From NCBI RefSeq assembly GCF_017313085.1, contig NZ_JAFLNF010000008.1, positions 186,001-250,000 on the forward strand: DNA of 64,000 nucleotides. Reading direction: 5' to 3'. Under the pieces are notes generated by a model that saw only the letters and a list, made by a program, of their open reading frames with translations, was not told the origin of the DNA and ran no database searches. Made by a program: the position numbers and the translations under genes. Source of the stretch: Roseibium limicola. GTDB taxonomy: Bacteria > Pseudomonadota > Alphaproteobacteria > Rhizobiales > Stappiaceae. This document shows, one piece after another, positions 53,964 to 61,763 of the stretch. The first letter of the stretch is position 1. Each line of letters opens with the position of its first letter.

Positions 53964-54878
53964 ATGGATAATCGAACTGGAGAAATGCAGGTATTCATTC
54001 GAGTGGTCGAAAGCGGCAGCTTTTCAGAGACAGCACGTCAGATGATGATGACCCCATCCACCGTGTCAAAGTTGATCGGTCGGATCGAAGAGCGATTGGG
54101 CGTCCGCTTGCTGGAGCGCTCCACGCGCCGCCTGTCCCTCACCACTGAAGGCCGACACTATTATGAGAGAAGCCGAACGCTGCTAGGTCAGCTCGAAGAA
54201 ATTGAGCGAGAAGTATCTTTGGGTGCCGCGAAAGTGCGCGGCACGGTTCGGGTCAGTGCCTCGGTCGGTTTTGGCATGGTAGCGGTCGAACCGCTGCTGC
54301 CAGCCTTTTGGCGCGAGTATCCTCACGTCGTAATCGACCTGTCTCTTTCCGATGAGATCGTTGATCTCTATCTGGACCGGACAGATGTCGTCTTCCGCGT
54401 GGGCACCCTTGCCAGCTCCAACCTGACATCTCGCAAGTTGGGAACCGCCCAGCGCAAGATCGTCGCCTCTCCGGACTATCTCGAACGCTTTGGCAAGCCG
54501 GAGCGCATTCAGGACCTCGCCAACCATCAATGTCTGGGTCTCAATTTTCGACGCTCGGTACCCGTCTGGCCATTGAAAGAAGGTGGCCGTGTGCTGGATC
54601 GCAATATCTCTGGCCCATTGATTGCCAACAATGGCGAGAGCCTACGCCGCATGGCACTGGCGGGGATGGGGTTGGCGCGCATGGGTGAATTTCACGTCCG
54701 TGACGATCTGCGCACGGGTGCGCTTGTCGAGATCATGGACGAAGCGGTTGAAGGCGACAGCGAAGACGTACACGCGCTGTTTCTCGGTGGCAGCCTTGTG
54801 CCGCATCGCGTGCGCGTCTTTCTTGACTTCATGGCACCACGGCTGAAGGCATTCCTCGACGCGGGCACGCGCGCCTAA
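53964..54878 (+). CDS. LysR-family transcriptional regulator (AKR/MFS unit)
   Basis: A 304-residue LysR protein. The N-terminal helix-turn-helix is FIRVVESGSFSETARQMMMTPSTVSKLIGRIEERLGVRLLERS, and the effector domain covers about 90-295. It is divergent from the aldo/keto reductase. Its stop is 14 bases from the convergent MhpD-like gene's stop. Confidence 0.92.
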   Translation: MDNRTGEMQVFIRVVESGSFSETARQMMMTPSTVSKLIGRIEERLGVRLLERSTRRLSLTTEGRHYYERSRTLLGQLEEIEREVSLGAAKVRGTVRVSASVGFGMVAVEPLLPAFWREYPHVVIDLSLSDEIVDLYLDRTDVVFRVGTLASSNLTSRKLGTAQRKIVASPDYLERFGKPERIQDLANHQCLGLNFRRSVPVWPLKEGGRVLDRNISGPLIANNGESLRRMALAGMGLARMGEFHVRDDLRTGALVEIMDEAVEGDSEDVHALFLGGSLVPHRVRVFLDFMAPRLKAFLDAGTRA

Positions 54879-54892
54879 CACTTGAAATCGGA

Positions 54893-55669
54893 TCAGACCA
54901 AGCGAATACGGCAAGCAACAGTGCCGCCGGCGCCAAAATCGCCGCGTATCTGATCACTGTTTTCGAGAGGTCTCACCCCCGTGCATGTCCCCGTCAGGAT
55001 GTATTCTCCGGCCCTCAAGTCGCGGCTTCGCAAAGGATGATTTGCCAGCCACATAAGCGCATCAGATGGATGGTCCCAGACGAGTTGCTTCGCTGTCCCG
55101 GCCGCCTCGATCTTGTCGTTGACGGCAAGCTTAACCGGGACGCTTGTCAGGTGCGCAATGCTCGGTGCGGAGAGTTCCTCGCCAATCACAACGGCACCAT
55201 TGACGCCGAGGTCAGCAATCGCCCCCATGCCGAGGCCGGCAACGCCCCCCTCCACTCGGCAGGCAACTATTTCCAGCGATGGATGAACGCTGCCTACAGC
55301 GGCCCGAATATCGTCAGGTGAATAGTCGGATCGCCCAGCCACCAGGTCACCCTTCAACCGAAAGGCGAATTCGACCTCGGCCAACGGCTTGTGGATTTCG
55401 GCAATCGCGACATCAGTGTCGTTGTTAAAAACCGATGTAGAGAGCACAGGTGAAAAGAAGGGCGCATCGAGACCAATTGTCTTCAGGGCGGGTGCTGCGG
55501 TACCGCCGATCTTCCATGCTCCAACCCGACCACCGACACTTTTGAGGATTTCATCCTGAACCTCATAAGCTACGGTGGGCGCAACAACGCGAGCAAGGTC
55601 GGAGCGGGCGATGATACGCCCGGTCTTGCGCGCATGAGATAGCTTCTCAGCTTCGATTGTTCTGGCCAC
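54893..55669 (-). CDS. 2-keto-4-pentenoate hydratase-like (MhpD/FAH-fold) enzyme
   Basis: A 258-residue protein of the MhpD/4-oxalocrotonate decarboxylase family. The metal-site pattern is seen in AEVEFAFRLKGDLV (Glu ligands) and the active-site Lys region in WKIGG. The end EYILTGTCTGVRPLENSDQIRGDFGAGGTVACRI is the family C-terminus. It hydrates or decarboxylates a 2-oxo-enoate. It is the last gene of the Tct operon, 26 bases after the enolase-superfamily gene. Confidence 0.87.
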   Translation of the reverse strand: MARTIEAEKLSHARKTGRIIARSDLARVVAPTVAYEVQDEILKSVGGRVGAWKIGGTAAPALKTIGLDAPFFSPVLSTSVFNNDTDVAIAEIHKPLAEVEFAFRLKGDLVAGRSDYSPDDIRAAVGSVHPSLEIVACRVEGGVAGLGMGAIADLGVNGAVVIGEELSAPSIAHLTSVPVKLAVNDKIEAAGTAKQLVWDHPSDALMWLANHPLRSRDLRAGEYILTGTCTGVRPLENSDQIRGDFGAGGTVACRIRLV

Positions 55670-55695
55670 GCCGGTGTCCTTAAAAAGTAAGATAG

Positions 55696-56799
55696 TCAGC
55701 TGACAATGCGGGTCATTTCCTGCATTTCCGGATCCAGTTCCAAGCCAAGGCCGGGTGCTTCTGGAGCTTTGAGGAACATGCCTTCCTCCGTAGCGACTTC
55801 CTGGATTGAAGGCCCGGTAAAGAGCCGTGTCTGAATACCCAGGAGTTCATTGTCCGGCATGAAGTACTCGACCCATTTCACATTCGGAAGACCAGCCGCC
55901 ATGTGCAGGTGGACCATTTGCAGGTTCCACGGAGAAATTGGCACGCCTTTGGCCGTGGCGTATCCATGGATCAAAAGCCAGTCGGTAATGCCACCGGTCA
56001 GCGCAGCATTCGGCTGAATCATGTCAATCGACGCTTCATCAATCAGGGTCCGGAACTCCGGCAGGCCGGTGTTCTGCTCACCACCAACAATGTACGTGTT
56101 GCCAGCGTTTGCCTTGACCCGCCGATAACCTGAAAAGTCCTCAGGAGCGACCGGTTCTTCCAGCCAATAGACATCGTAGGGCTCCCAAGCCTTGAGTTGC
56201 TGGATCGCCGTGTCGACATCCCATGTGCCGTTGACATCGACCATAAGCTTCACGTCGCTGCCGATAGCCTCTCGAACGGCCTGGACGCGGGCAGTCGCCT
56301 CAGCAAGCGAGACATGTGACAATGATCCGCGGATTTTCAGAGCCTTGTGGCCGCTTGCAACATACTCACTTGCTCGTTTCGCCAGGTCGTCCGGGGACAG
56401 ATGATGCGCGCAATTGGCGTACGTCGGGATAAGCTTTCTGTCGCCGCCAAACAGGGCAGAAACAGGGGCATTCACCAGTTTGGCCTTAATGTCCCAGACC
56501 GCAAAATCGATCCCAGACATGCAAAGACGCACGAAGCCTTCGCCACCTCGACGCGGGATGGCGCGGAACATTTTTTCCCAGATCACCAGATGCCGACGCG
56601 GATCCTCTCCAATAACGACGGGCGCCAGGATATTGCGAACAAGGTTGAGGAAAATCTCACCCATGCCCTTTGGTGCGCTGGTGAAACCAATGCCCGTGAG
56701 CCCCTCGTCGGTGCTGACGGTCAACACGAGGATTTCGCCGATATATGTGCCTTCAATATCGCCACCATAACGAGCAACATCAATGCCAATGATCTTCAT
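55696..56799 (-). CDS. Enolase-superfamily enzyme (mandelate racemase/muconate lactonizing)
   Basis: A 367-residue enzyme. The KxR motif is GHKALKIRGSL. The metal ligands fit MVDVNGTW (Asp), YWLEEPVAPED (Glu) and IVGGEQNTG (Glu). At the usual position of the His of the mandelate racemase His-Asp pair the text reads PISPWNLQMVHLHM, so that histidine seems replaced by Trp or shifted. It would abstract a proton alpha to a carboxylate, for example dehydration of a sugar acid or cycloisomerisation; product unknown. It lies 47 bases after the amidohydrolase. Confidence 0.88.
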   Translation of the reverse strand: MKIIGIDVARYGGDIEGTYIGEILVLTVSTDEGLTGIGFTSAPKGMGEIFLNLVRNILAPVVIGEDPRRHLVIWEKMFRAIPRRGGEGFVRLCMSGIDFAVWDIKAKLVNAPVSALFGGDRKLIPTYANCAHHLSPDDLAKRASEYVASGHKALKIRGSLSHVSLAEATARVQAVREAIGSDVKLMVDVNGTWDVDTAIQQLKAWEPYDVYWLEEPVAPEDFSGYRRVKANAGNTYIVGGEQNTGLPEFRTLIDEASIDMIQPNAALTGGITDWLLIHGYATAKGVPISPWNLQMVHLHMAAGLPNVKWVEYFMPDNELLGIQTRLFTGPSIQEVATEEGMFLKAPEAPGLGLELDPEMQEMTRIVS

Positions 56800-56846
56800 G
56801 TGGAGGCCTTCTTTGCTTAAGGAATGAACTTTGTTTCGTCTGCGGA

Positions 56847-57773
56847 TCAGGCGGTAAGCACTTGCTCCGGGATTCGGTAGATTCGTTGGGCATTGCCGTA
56901 AAACAGAGCGCTGCGCTCCGCTTCGCTGAAATCTCGCGTGATTTCGTCAAAGCCCTGAAAGATGGTGTCGTAGTCGGTGACAAGACCATCGACTGGGAAG
57001 TTGGATGCGAACATGGCCCGGTCAGTTCCGAAGGCATCGAGTGCCTCCAGCACGACCCAGCGATTGGCGTCGACTGTCCACTTCTCGCCCGGGATGCCAA
57101 TCCCTGAAATCTTGATCCGCGCATTCGGGGCAAGAGCAAACTGCCTGAGAGCTTCACGCCAAGCCGAAAGCCCACGCTCACTGCGATCGGCCGGTAAACC
57201 TGTGTGGTTGAGAATGACAACCGTTTCGCCAAAGGTGTCCGCGAGGTCGCGTGCCTCCTCCAGGTGCCACCAAGGCACCTGGAGATCAAAGCTGAGACCA
57301 TTGCGCGCCAGTTGCGCATATCCTTGACGCCATTTGGAATCACTCATCGAGCCTGGCGCACCCACCAGAACATCCTGCGGGCGTGCAGCTGCAGCAGGCT
57401 TGTCGCGAATACCGACGATCATCGGATCCCTGCCGTACTCCTCCAGCAAGCTATCGACGCCGTCTTGATGCAGCTTCGCCGCACCAACGATTACCGAGGG
57501 CAAGCCATCCGTTTCGGCGACCGACCTTATCCAGGAAATCTCTCCGCGCGGATCGGTGGGGTCCCAGCCCGTTTCGACAAAGACGCTCCCACAGATCGCC
57601 ACGGATGCAGCGTCACGTCGATAGTCACTGACAAGGTAGTTGCGTCTTAAGGCGGCGTAGTCGCCATAGCGGAATTCGCTCAAAGGTGCTGCGTCGCAGA
57701 GCCAAGGCAGATAGTTCCTCTCGATGTCCCACACGTGCATATGCGCATCGACAACCTTCAGTTTGCCAGTCAT
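56847..57773 (-). CDS. Amidohydrolase-2 family (lactonase/decarboxylase-like TIM barrel)
   Basis: A 308-residue metal-dependent TIM-barrel protein. The N-terminal HxH is VVDAHMHVWD, then VETGWDP, a VVILNHTGLPAD His motif and FASNFPVDG with the terminal Asp. This pattern is that of amidohydrolase_2 members such as L-fucono- or L-rhamnono-lactonases and 2-pyrone-4,6-dicarboxylate hydrolase. It would open a lactone in the pathway. It lies 15 bases after tctA. Confidence 0.87.
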   Translation of the reverse strand: MTGKLKVVDAHMHVWDIERNYLPWLCDAAPLSEFRYGDYAALRRNYLVSDYRRDAASVAICGSVFVETGWDPTDPRGEISWIRSVAETDGLPSVIVGAAKLHQDGVDSLLEEYGRDPMIVGIRDKPAAAARPQDVLVGAPGSMSDSKWRQGYAQLARNGLSFDLQVPWWHLEEARDLADTFGETVVILNHTGLPADRSERGLSAWREALRQFALAPNARIKISGIGIPGEKWTVDANRWVVLEALDAFGTDRAMFASNFPVDGLVTDYDTIFQGFDEITRDFSEAERSALFYGNAQRIYRIPEQVLTA

Positions 57774-57788
57774 TCTCGCCGATCCCTA

Positions 57789-59291
57789 CTATGCGGTTTT
57801 TTGACGACGCACCCTCAGCGCCTGAACCGTTCTGATCAAAGGGAAGAGCCAGATGATCAACGTCAGAATGCCAAGGCCTGCAGAAATCGGTCGGCTGAAG
57901 AAGGCAAATAAATCGCCGTCCGCCTTGAGCATGGACGTAATGAAATTGCTTTCCAACACCTCACCGAGCAGCAAGCCAAGGATACAAGGCGCAACCGGGA
58001 TGCCGTTTTCTTCCATCAGAAAGCCCAGAATGCCGAAGCACAGCATCACGCCGATATCGAAGGTGTTGTTGTTGCCCGCGAATGCACCTGTCACACAGAA
58101 CGCCAGAATGACCGGCATCAGGAGGCGACGCGGGATGATCAGAATGCGCTTGCTGACCGCGATTGCGCCCCACCCCAAAACCACCAACAAGATGTTGGCG
58201 ACAATGAAGATCAAGAAGACCGCGTAGATATTTTCCGGATTGATCAGAAAAAGCGTTGGCCCCGGGTTCATTCCATGCACGAAGAGCACACCGATGACGA
58301 TTGCCGTGATGGAATCGCCCGGCACGCCAAACACGAGAGCCGGTACCCAGGCACTGCCCAAAGCTGCGTTGTTTGCAGAAGTGCTCTCGATAATTCCTTC
58401 GACATGACCCGTGCCGTATTTTTCCTTCTGCTTGGAAAAGCGGCGGCTGATACTGTAGGCCATCCAGGCAGCAATATCGGCACCGGCCCCCGGAAGGGCG
58501 CCTACCACAACCCCCAAAATGTTGCCGCGGATCTGGTTGCGCCAGTAGGTCTTCAGCATCTTGCCCCAGGCGCGAAATGGATTTCCAACGCTTGTCTGCG
58601 GGACGCTGTGCGGATTGTTGCTTGGCTTAAGCGCGTACCGCAGAATTTCAGCTACGGCGAACAGACCGATCAGCGCTGCGATGAAGTTCACCCCTCCGAG
58701 CAATTCGATACTGCCGAAGTTGAAACGCGGTGTTCCGATGGGATTTTCCATGCCAATCGTCGACGCCGAGAGACCAATCAGCAAACTCGCAAGCCCTTTG
58801 AGTGGATCGCCGGCAGAGACGAATGCAGCGCTGGTCAACCCGAGCAGCGCCAACCAGAAGTATTCAAAGGAAGAGAATTTCAGAGCCACCTCTGCCAGGG
58901 ATGGTGCCGCCAGCATCAGAACAGCGGTGCCGAACAGACCACCGACTGCGGAGAACAACAAGCTTGCTCCCAGCGCCTTCTCAGCCTCTCCCCTGAGGGT
59001 CATCTTGTAGCCCTCATCCGCGTAGGCAGCCGAGGCCGGGGTTCCGGGAATTCGCAACAGGAAGGCCGGTATATCCCCGGCGAAAATCGCCATCGCGGAA
59101 CAGCTCACCATCGCGCCCACGGCAGCGATGGGATCTAGGTGAAAGGTGATTGGAACTAGAACAGCAACCGCGAGTGTGGCTGTCAGGCCTGGAATGGCAC
59201 CGACGAATAAGCCAAACACGGCCGCCAACGTGATTGCGAGTAAGACTTCCCACCGCGCAACGAGGTCAAACGCCAAGGCGAGAGTAGACAT
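57789..59291 (-). CDS. tctA: Tripartite tricarboxylate transporter large permease
   Basis: A 500-residue inner-membrane permease with about twelve hydrophobic segments. The N-terminus has VGAIPGLTATLAVAVLVPITFHLDP and CSAMAIFAGDIPAFLLRIPGTPAS; LPGAGADIAAWMAYSISRRFSK and FGVPGDSITAIVIGVLFVHGMNPGPTLF are TctA signatures. It uses the ion gradient with TctB and the TctC protein to import a carboxylate. It lies 19 bases after tctB. Confidence 0.93.
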   Translation of the reverse strand: MSTLALAFDLVARWEVLLAITLAAVFGLFVGAIPGLTATLAVAVLVPITFHLDPIAAVGAMVSCSAMAIFAGDIPAFLLRIPGTPASAAYADEGYKMTLRGEAEKALGASLLFSAVGGLFGTAVLMLAAPSLAEVALKFSSFEYFWLALLGLTSAAFVSAGDPLKGLASLLIGLSASTIGMENPIGTPRFNFGSIELLGGVNFIAALIGLFAVAEILRYALKPSNNPHSVPQTSVGNPFRAWGKMLKTYWRNQIRGNILGVVVGALPGAGADIAAWMAYSISRRFSKQKEKYGTGHVEGIIESTSANNAALGSAWVPALVFGVPGDSITAIVIGVLFVHGMNPGPTLFLINPENIYAVFLIFIVANILLVVLGWGAIAVSKRILIIPRRLLMPVILAFCVTGAFAGNNNTFDIGVMLCFGILGFLMEENGIPVAPCILGLLLGEVLESNFITSMLKADGDLFAFFSRPISAGLGILTLIIWLFPLIRTVQALRVRRQKTA

Positions 59292-59310
59292 TGGCTAAGC
59301 CTTTCAGGTT

Positions 59311-59766
59311 TTAAAACGGCAGGAAGGTGGCTGTAGGGAGAGGCACTGAAAGCACATTGATGAAGGCATATTTGATCGCGATTGTGCACAGCGCCGCGAC
59401 CGGCAAGATGATGATCAACCTGCAGCGAAAAACGGCCATCAGAAGTACCAGGACCGGAAAAATGGTCAGGGAATAGCCGAACGTCGGCATCGCAACGATT
59501 GCGTAGATCGGTGAAGCAATGACAGCAGCTCCGCGCACCCAATCAAGCCGAACCCTCCGCACCAGCGGTTTCAAAGTGCCTTGATTGGCACTGTTGCGAA
59601 CGATCAAGCCTATTCCCGTCAAGATTGCGAAGATGGAAAGCAGAATAGGGAATACATCTGGCCCATAATTTCCCGGCGCCCCGCCGGGTAATCTCGTGGC
59701 CATGAACCCCATGATCAAAGCGGCGATGACAAAGACGAGCCCAAGGGTTCGGTCCGTTACACGCAT
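59311..59766 (-). CDS. tctB: Tripartite tricarboxylate transporter small permease
   Basis: A 151-residue membrane protein with four hydrophobic segments (about 8-25, 38-55, 80-112, 115-135). RLPGGAPGNYGPDVFPILLSIFAILTGIGL matches TctB. ATG 59766 has GGGAGGAAG upstream; an ATG at 59799 adds only eleven residues. It pairs with TctA downstream. Confidence 0.88.
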   Translation of the reverse strand: MRVTDRTLGLVFVIAALIMGFMATRLPGGAPGNYGPDVFPILLSIFAILTGIGLIVRNSANQGTLKPLVRRVRLDWVRGAAVIASPIYAIVAMPTFGYSLTIFPVLVLLMAVFRCRLIIILPVAALCTIAIKYAFINVLSVPLPTATFLPF

Positions 59767-59845
59767 AGCTTCCTCCCAGAAGATTTTTATTGCCCGCATC
59801 GTCGCTCCTGCAGGAGATCGGGACGGAGCCTTTTAAAACGGGATT

Positions 59846-59871
59846 GGCGGAACCCTCTGAAGGATCCCGCC
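59846..59871 (-). promoter_or_regulatory. Intercistronic stem-loop after tctC
   Basis: On the minus strand GGCGGGATCC pairs with GGGTTCCGCC (ten pairs, two G-U) around a six-base loop. It lies between the tctC stop (59879) and the tctB start (59766). This is another stem-loop directly after a binding-protein gene. Confidence 0.55.
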
Positions 59872-59878
59872 ATAGTTG

Positions 59879-60847
59879 TTACTGCTTAGCCAAGCCGATG
59901 GCTTTGAGAACAACACCCATGCTTGCGTCTTCTTCACCCAGGAATTCGCCGAATTCCGCACTTCCCATGTAGCGGAGCCCAAAGCCGCGCTTCTGCATGA
60001 AGTCGGCGTATTCCGGGTCCTTGTAGATTTTCTCCATCGCAGCAGAGAGCTTTTCTACGATCGCCTCGTCCACGCCCTTCGGCACCACCATTCCGCGCCA
60101 AACGCCTTGGCTCCACGGCACGCCTATCGCCTGTTCAACTGTAGGAACATCCGGAAAGTTCTCTGCCCGTTGATTGGACATGATTGCGAGGGTCTTGAGC
60201 TTGCCAGCCTCCGCCAACGCGGCTGCTTCCGGCAAAGAGACTGGCGCTACGTGAGCGCCACCAGCAACGATATCGAGCAACCCTGTCGCAGCGCCTTTGC
60301 TCGGAATCCATGGCAAAGCGTCGGCGGAAATATCGAGCTCGTTCAGAAGCCCGGCCAGCGCCAGGTGCCAACTGCCACCGATGCCTGTACCAGTTCCTTT
60401 GAATTTGCCTGGGTTGGCGCGAATATCCTCGACCATCGCCCCCAGATCATTCCACGGCGAGGTCGCTGCAACATGCACGCCGGCAGGATCTTCATTCATC
60501 ATTGCCAATGGCGCATAGGCTTCATGGGTCAACTCTGTGAGACCCATCCAATGCATCATATTGATTTCACTAGTGATAAGACCGAGCGTATAGCCATCTG
60601 GCTTAGCTGCTGCGATGGCAGAATGACCAACGACGCCCGATCCCCCGGTCCGATTGATGACACTGACCTTCTGACCGAGATCTCGCTCCAGAATCGTCCC
60701 GATCGTTCGCGCTGCTGCATCGGTTCCACCGCCTGCGCTCCAAGGCACGATAATGGTGATGGTTTGCTCAGGGTATTCCGCAAATGCCGTACCCGTCATG
60801 GTCGCTGCAGCGATGGCTGCAGCGCTCAAAAGTTTTACAATTCCCAT
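59879..60847 (-). CDS. tctC: Tripartite tricarboxylate transporter binding protein (Bug family)
   Basis: A 322-residue periplasmic binding protein. A Sec signal peptide ends at AFAEYPEQ. The Bug-family core is TITIIVPWSAGGGTDAAARTIG, VINRTGGSGVVGHSAIAAAKPDGYTLG and the DALPWIPSKGAATGLLDIVAGG ligand region, which carries two loops for a carboxylate. Ligand unknown. ATG 60847 has GGGAGGG upstream. It is the second gene in the operon, behind the PPC-domain gene. Confidence 0.92.
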   Translation of the reverse strand: MGIVKLLSAAAIAAATMTGTAFAEYPEQTITIIVPWSAGGGTDAAARTIGTILERDLGQKVSVINRTGGSGVVGHSAIAAAKPDGYTLGLITSEINMMHWMGLTELTHEAYAPLAMMNEDPAGVHVAATSPWNDLGAMVEDIRANPGKFKGTGTGIGGSWHLALAGLLNELDISADALPWIPSKGAATGLLDIVAGGAHVAPVSLPEAAALAEAGKLKTLAIMSNQRAENFPDVPTVEQAIGVPWSQGVWRGMVVPKGVDEAIVEKLSAAMEKIYKDPEYADFMQKRGFGLRYMGSAEFGEFLGEEDASMGVVLKAIGLAKQ

Positions 60848-60903
60848 GTTTTCCCTCCCATTGGAAATGCTGGAGCCAACTCCTCCGGCTCCAGCACTCA
60901 CTG

Positions 60904-61341
60904 TCAGTTCAACTGCAGAATGTTTGCTTTGATTGACGGCTCGATTTTACGCTCGAGCTTCTTTGTATGTCGCAAGATGGTGATTTCCATCGAACCTGTT
61001 CCCACCTCCATCTCCAGGATATGGCCTCCGACGGCATCATAGTCGCCGCCGGTATTGGCTGCGTGAGCATGAATGGAAGGCTTGCCATTCTGCCAAGCAA
61101 TGCTGCCATTCAGGCTCGCCATCTCCATGTCTTTATAAGTTTTCGGCACAAAGACCTTGTCGTCAAAATCGTAGAATCCGAAAGTTGCCGAGCCGGAAAA
61201 GCCAATGCCGAAGAACGTGGCCGAAGGTATGTCTTCCTTTTCTGCCAAAGCCGACAGAGCAGCGATGACATTGTCTTTATGCGTCAGAACCATCAGGTAG
61301 CCGGTCGGCGTTTCGATGTACTTGGAAGTAATATCTTCCAC
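60904..61341 (-). CDS. PPC (DUF296)-domain protein
   Basis: A 145-residue single-domain PPC protein. Residues 12-140 carry GYLMVLTHKDNVIAALSALAEKEDIPSATFFGIGFSGSATFGFYD and the IHAHAANTGGDYDAVGGHILE region, in which the HxH histidines could bind a metal. PPC proteins are trimeric; in plants they occur with AT-hooks, while bacterial ones have unknown roles. It heads the Tct catabolic operon, 56 bases before tctC, so a sensor or enzyme role for the pathway is suggested. Confidence 0.83.
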   Translation of the reverse strand: MEDITSKYIETPTGYLMVLTHKDNVIAALSALAEKEDIPSATFFGIGFSGSATFGFYDFDDKVFVPKTYKDMEMASLNGSIAWQNGKPSIHAHAANTGGDYDAVGGHILEMEVGTGSMEITILRHTKKLERKIEPSIKANILQLN

Positions 61342-61763
61342 GGGAGGTCTCCTCTTCGTCTGGTTCGCACATTCGTGCGCCGGACACCTAATCCCTCCGA
61401 CTTCATTGAAACGCTTCCTGACCAGGCTGAAACGCTGAGCTTCCAGCAGTCAGTATGAGCCGTTTCAGTGCAAGCCCCTGCAGGGTCGTGATGAGCAAGC
61501 GACGAATGTGATGTGGCTGCCCAAGGAGTAGCCAAGCCAGACGGGGTCTCAAAGCACACTCATGGAAAAGGCGGTTGTCCAATATGTGCGTGTTGCCCGG
61601 AGCCTGAATTGAGCAAGTGTTGTCTGGAGTAAAATGCCGCCGCCTCCGATGGAGCGGGCAAGTCATCCATCTCCCGTCAAAGTTCGTCGTCTTTGTGTGA
61701 GCGAATTTTTTTGCGGGATCTTTCTTCCGCCATGAGGCGCACCCCAGCGAAAGACACAGACAA
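61342..61763. promoter_or_regulatory. Divergent control region, Tct operon / Fe-ADH
   Basis: About 420 bases with no supported gene. TGAAACGC occurs at 61407-61414 and 61428-61435, with an inverse CGTTTCA at 61461-61467. Together they form a cluster of a half-site found in several LacI/GalR-type operators. The cluster lies 66-126 bases upstream of the PPC start, suggesting control of the Tct operon. Which regulator binds is unknown; a LysR lies close by, and a LacI gene is 35 kb away. Confidence 0.45.
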
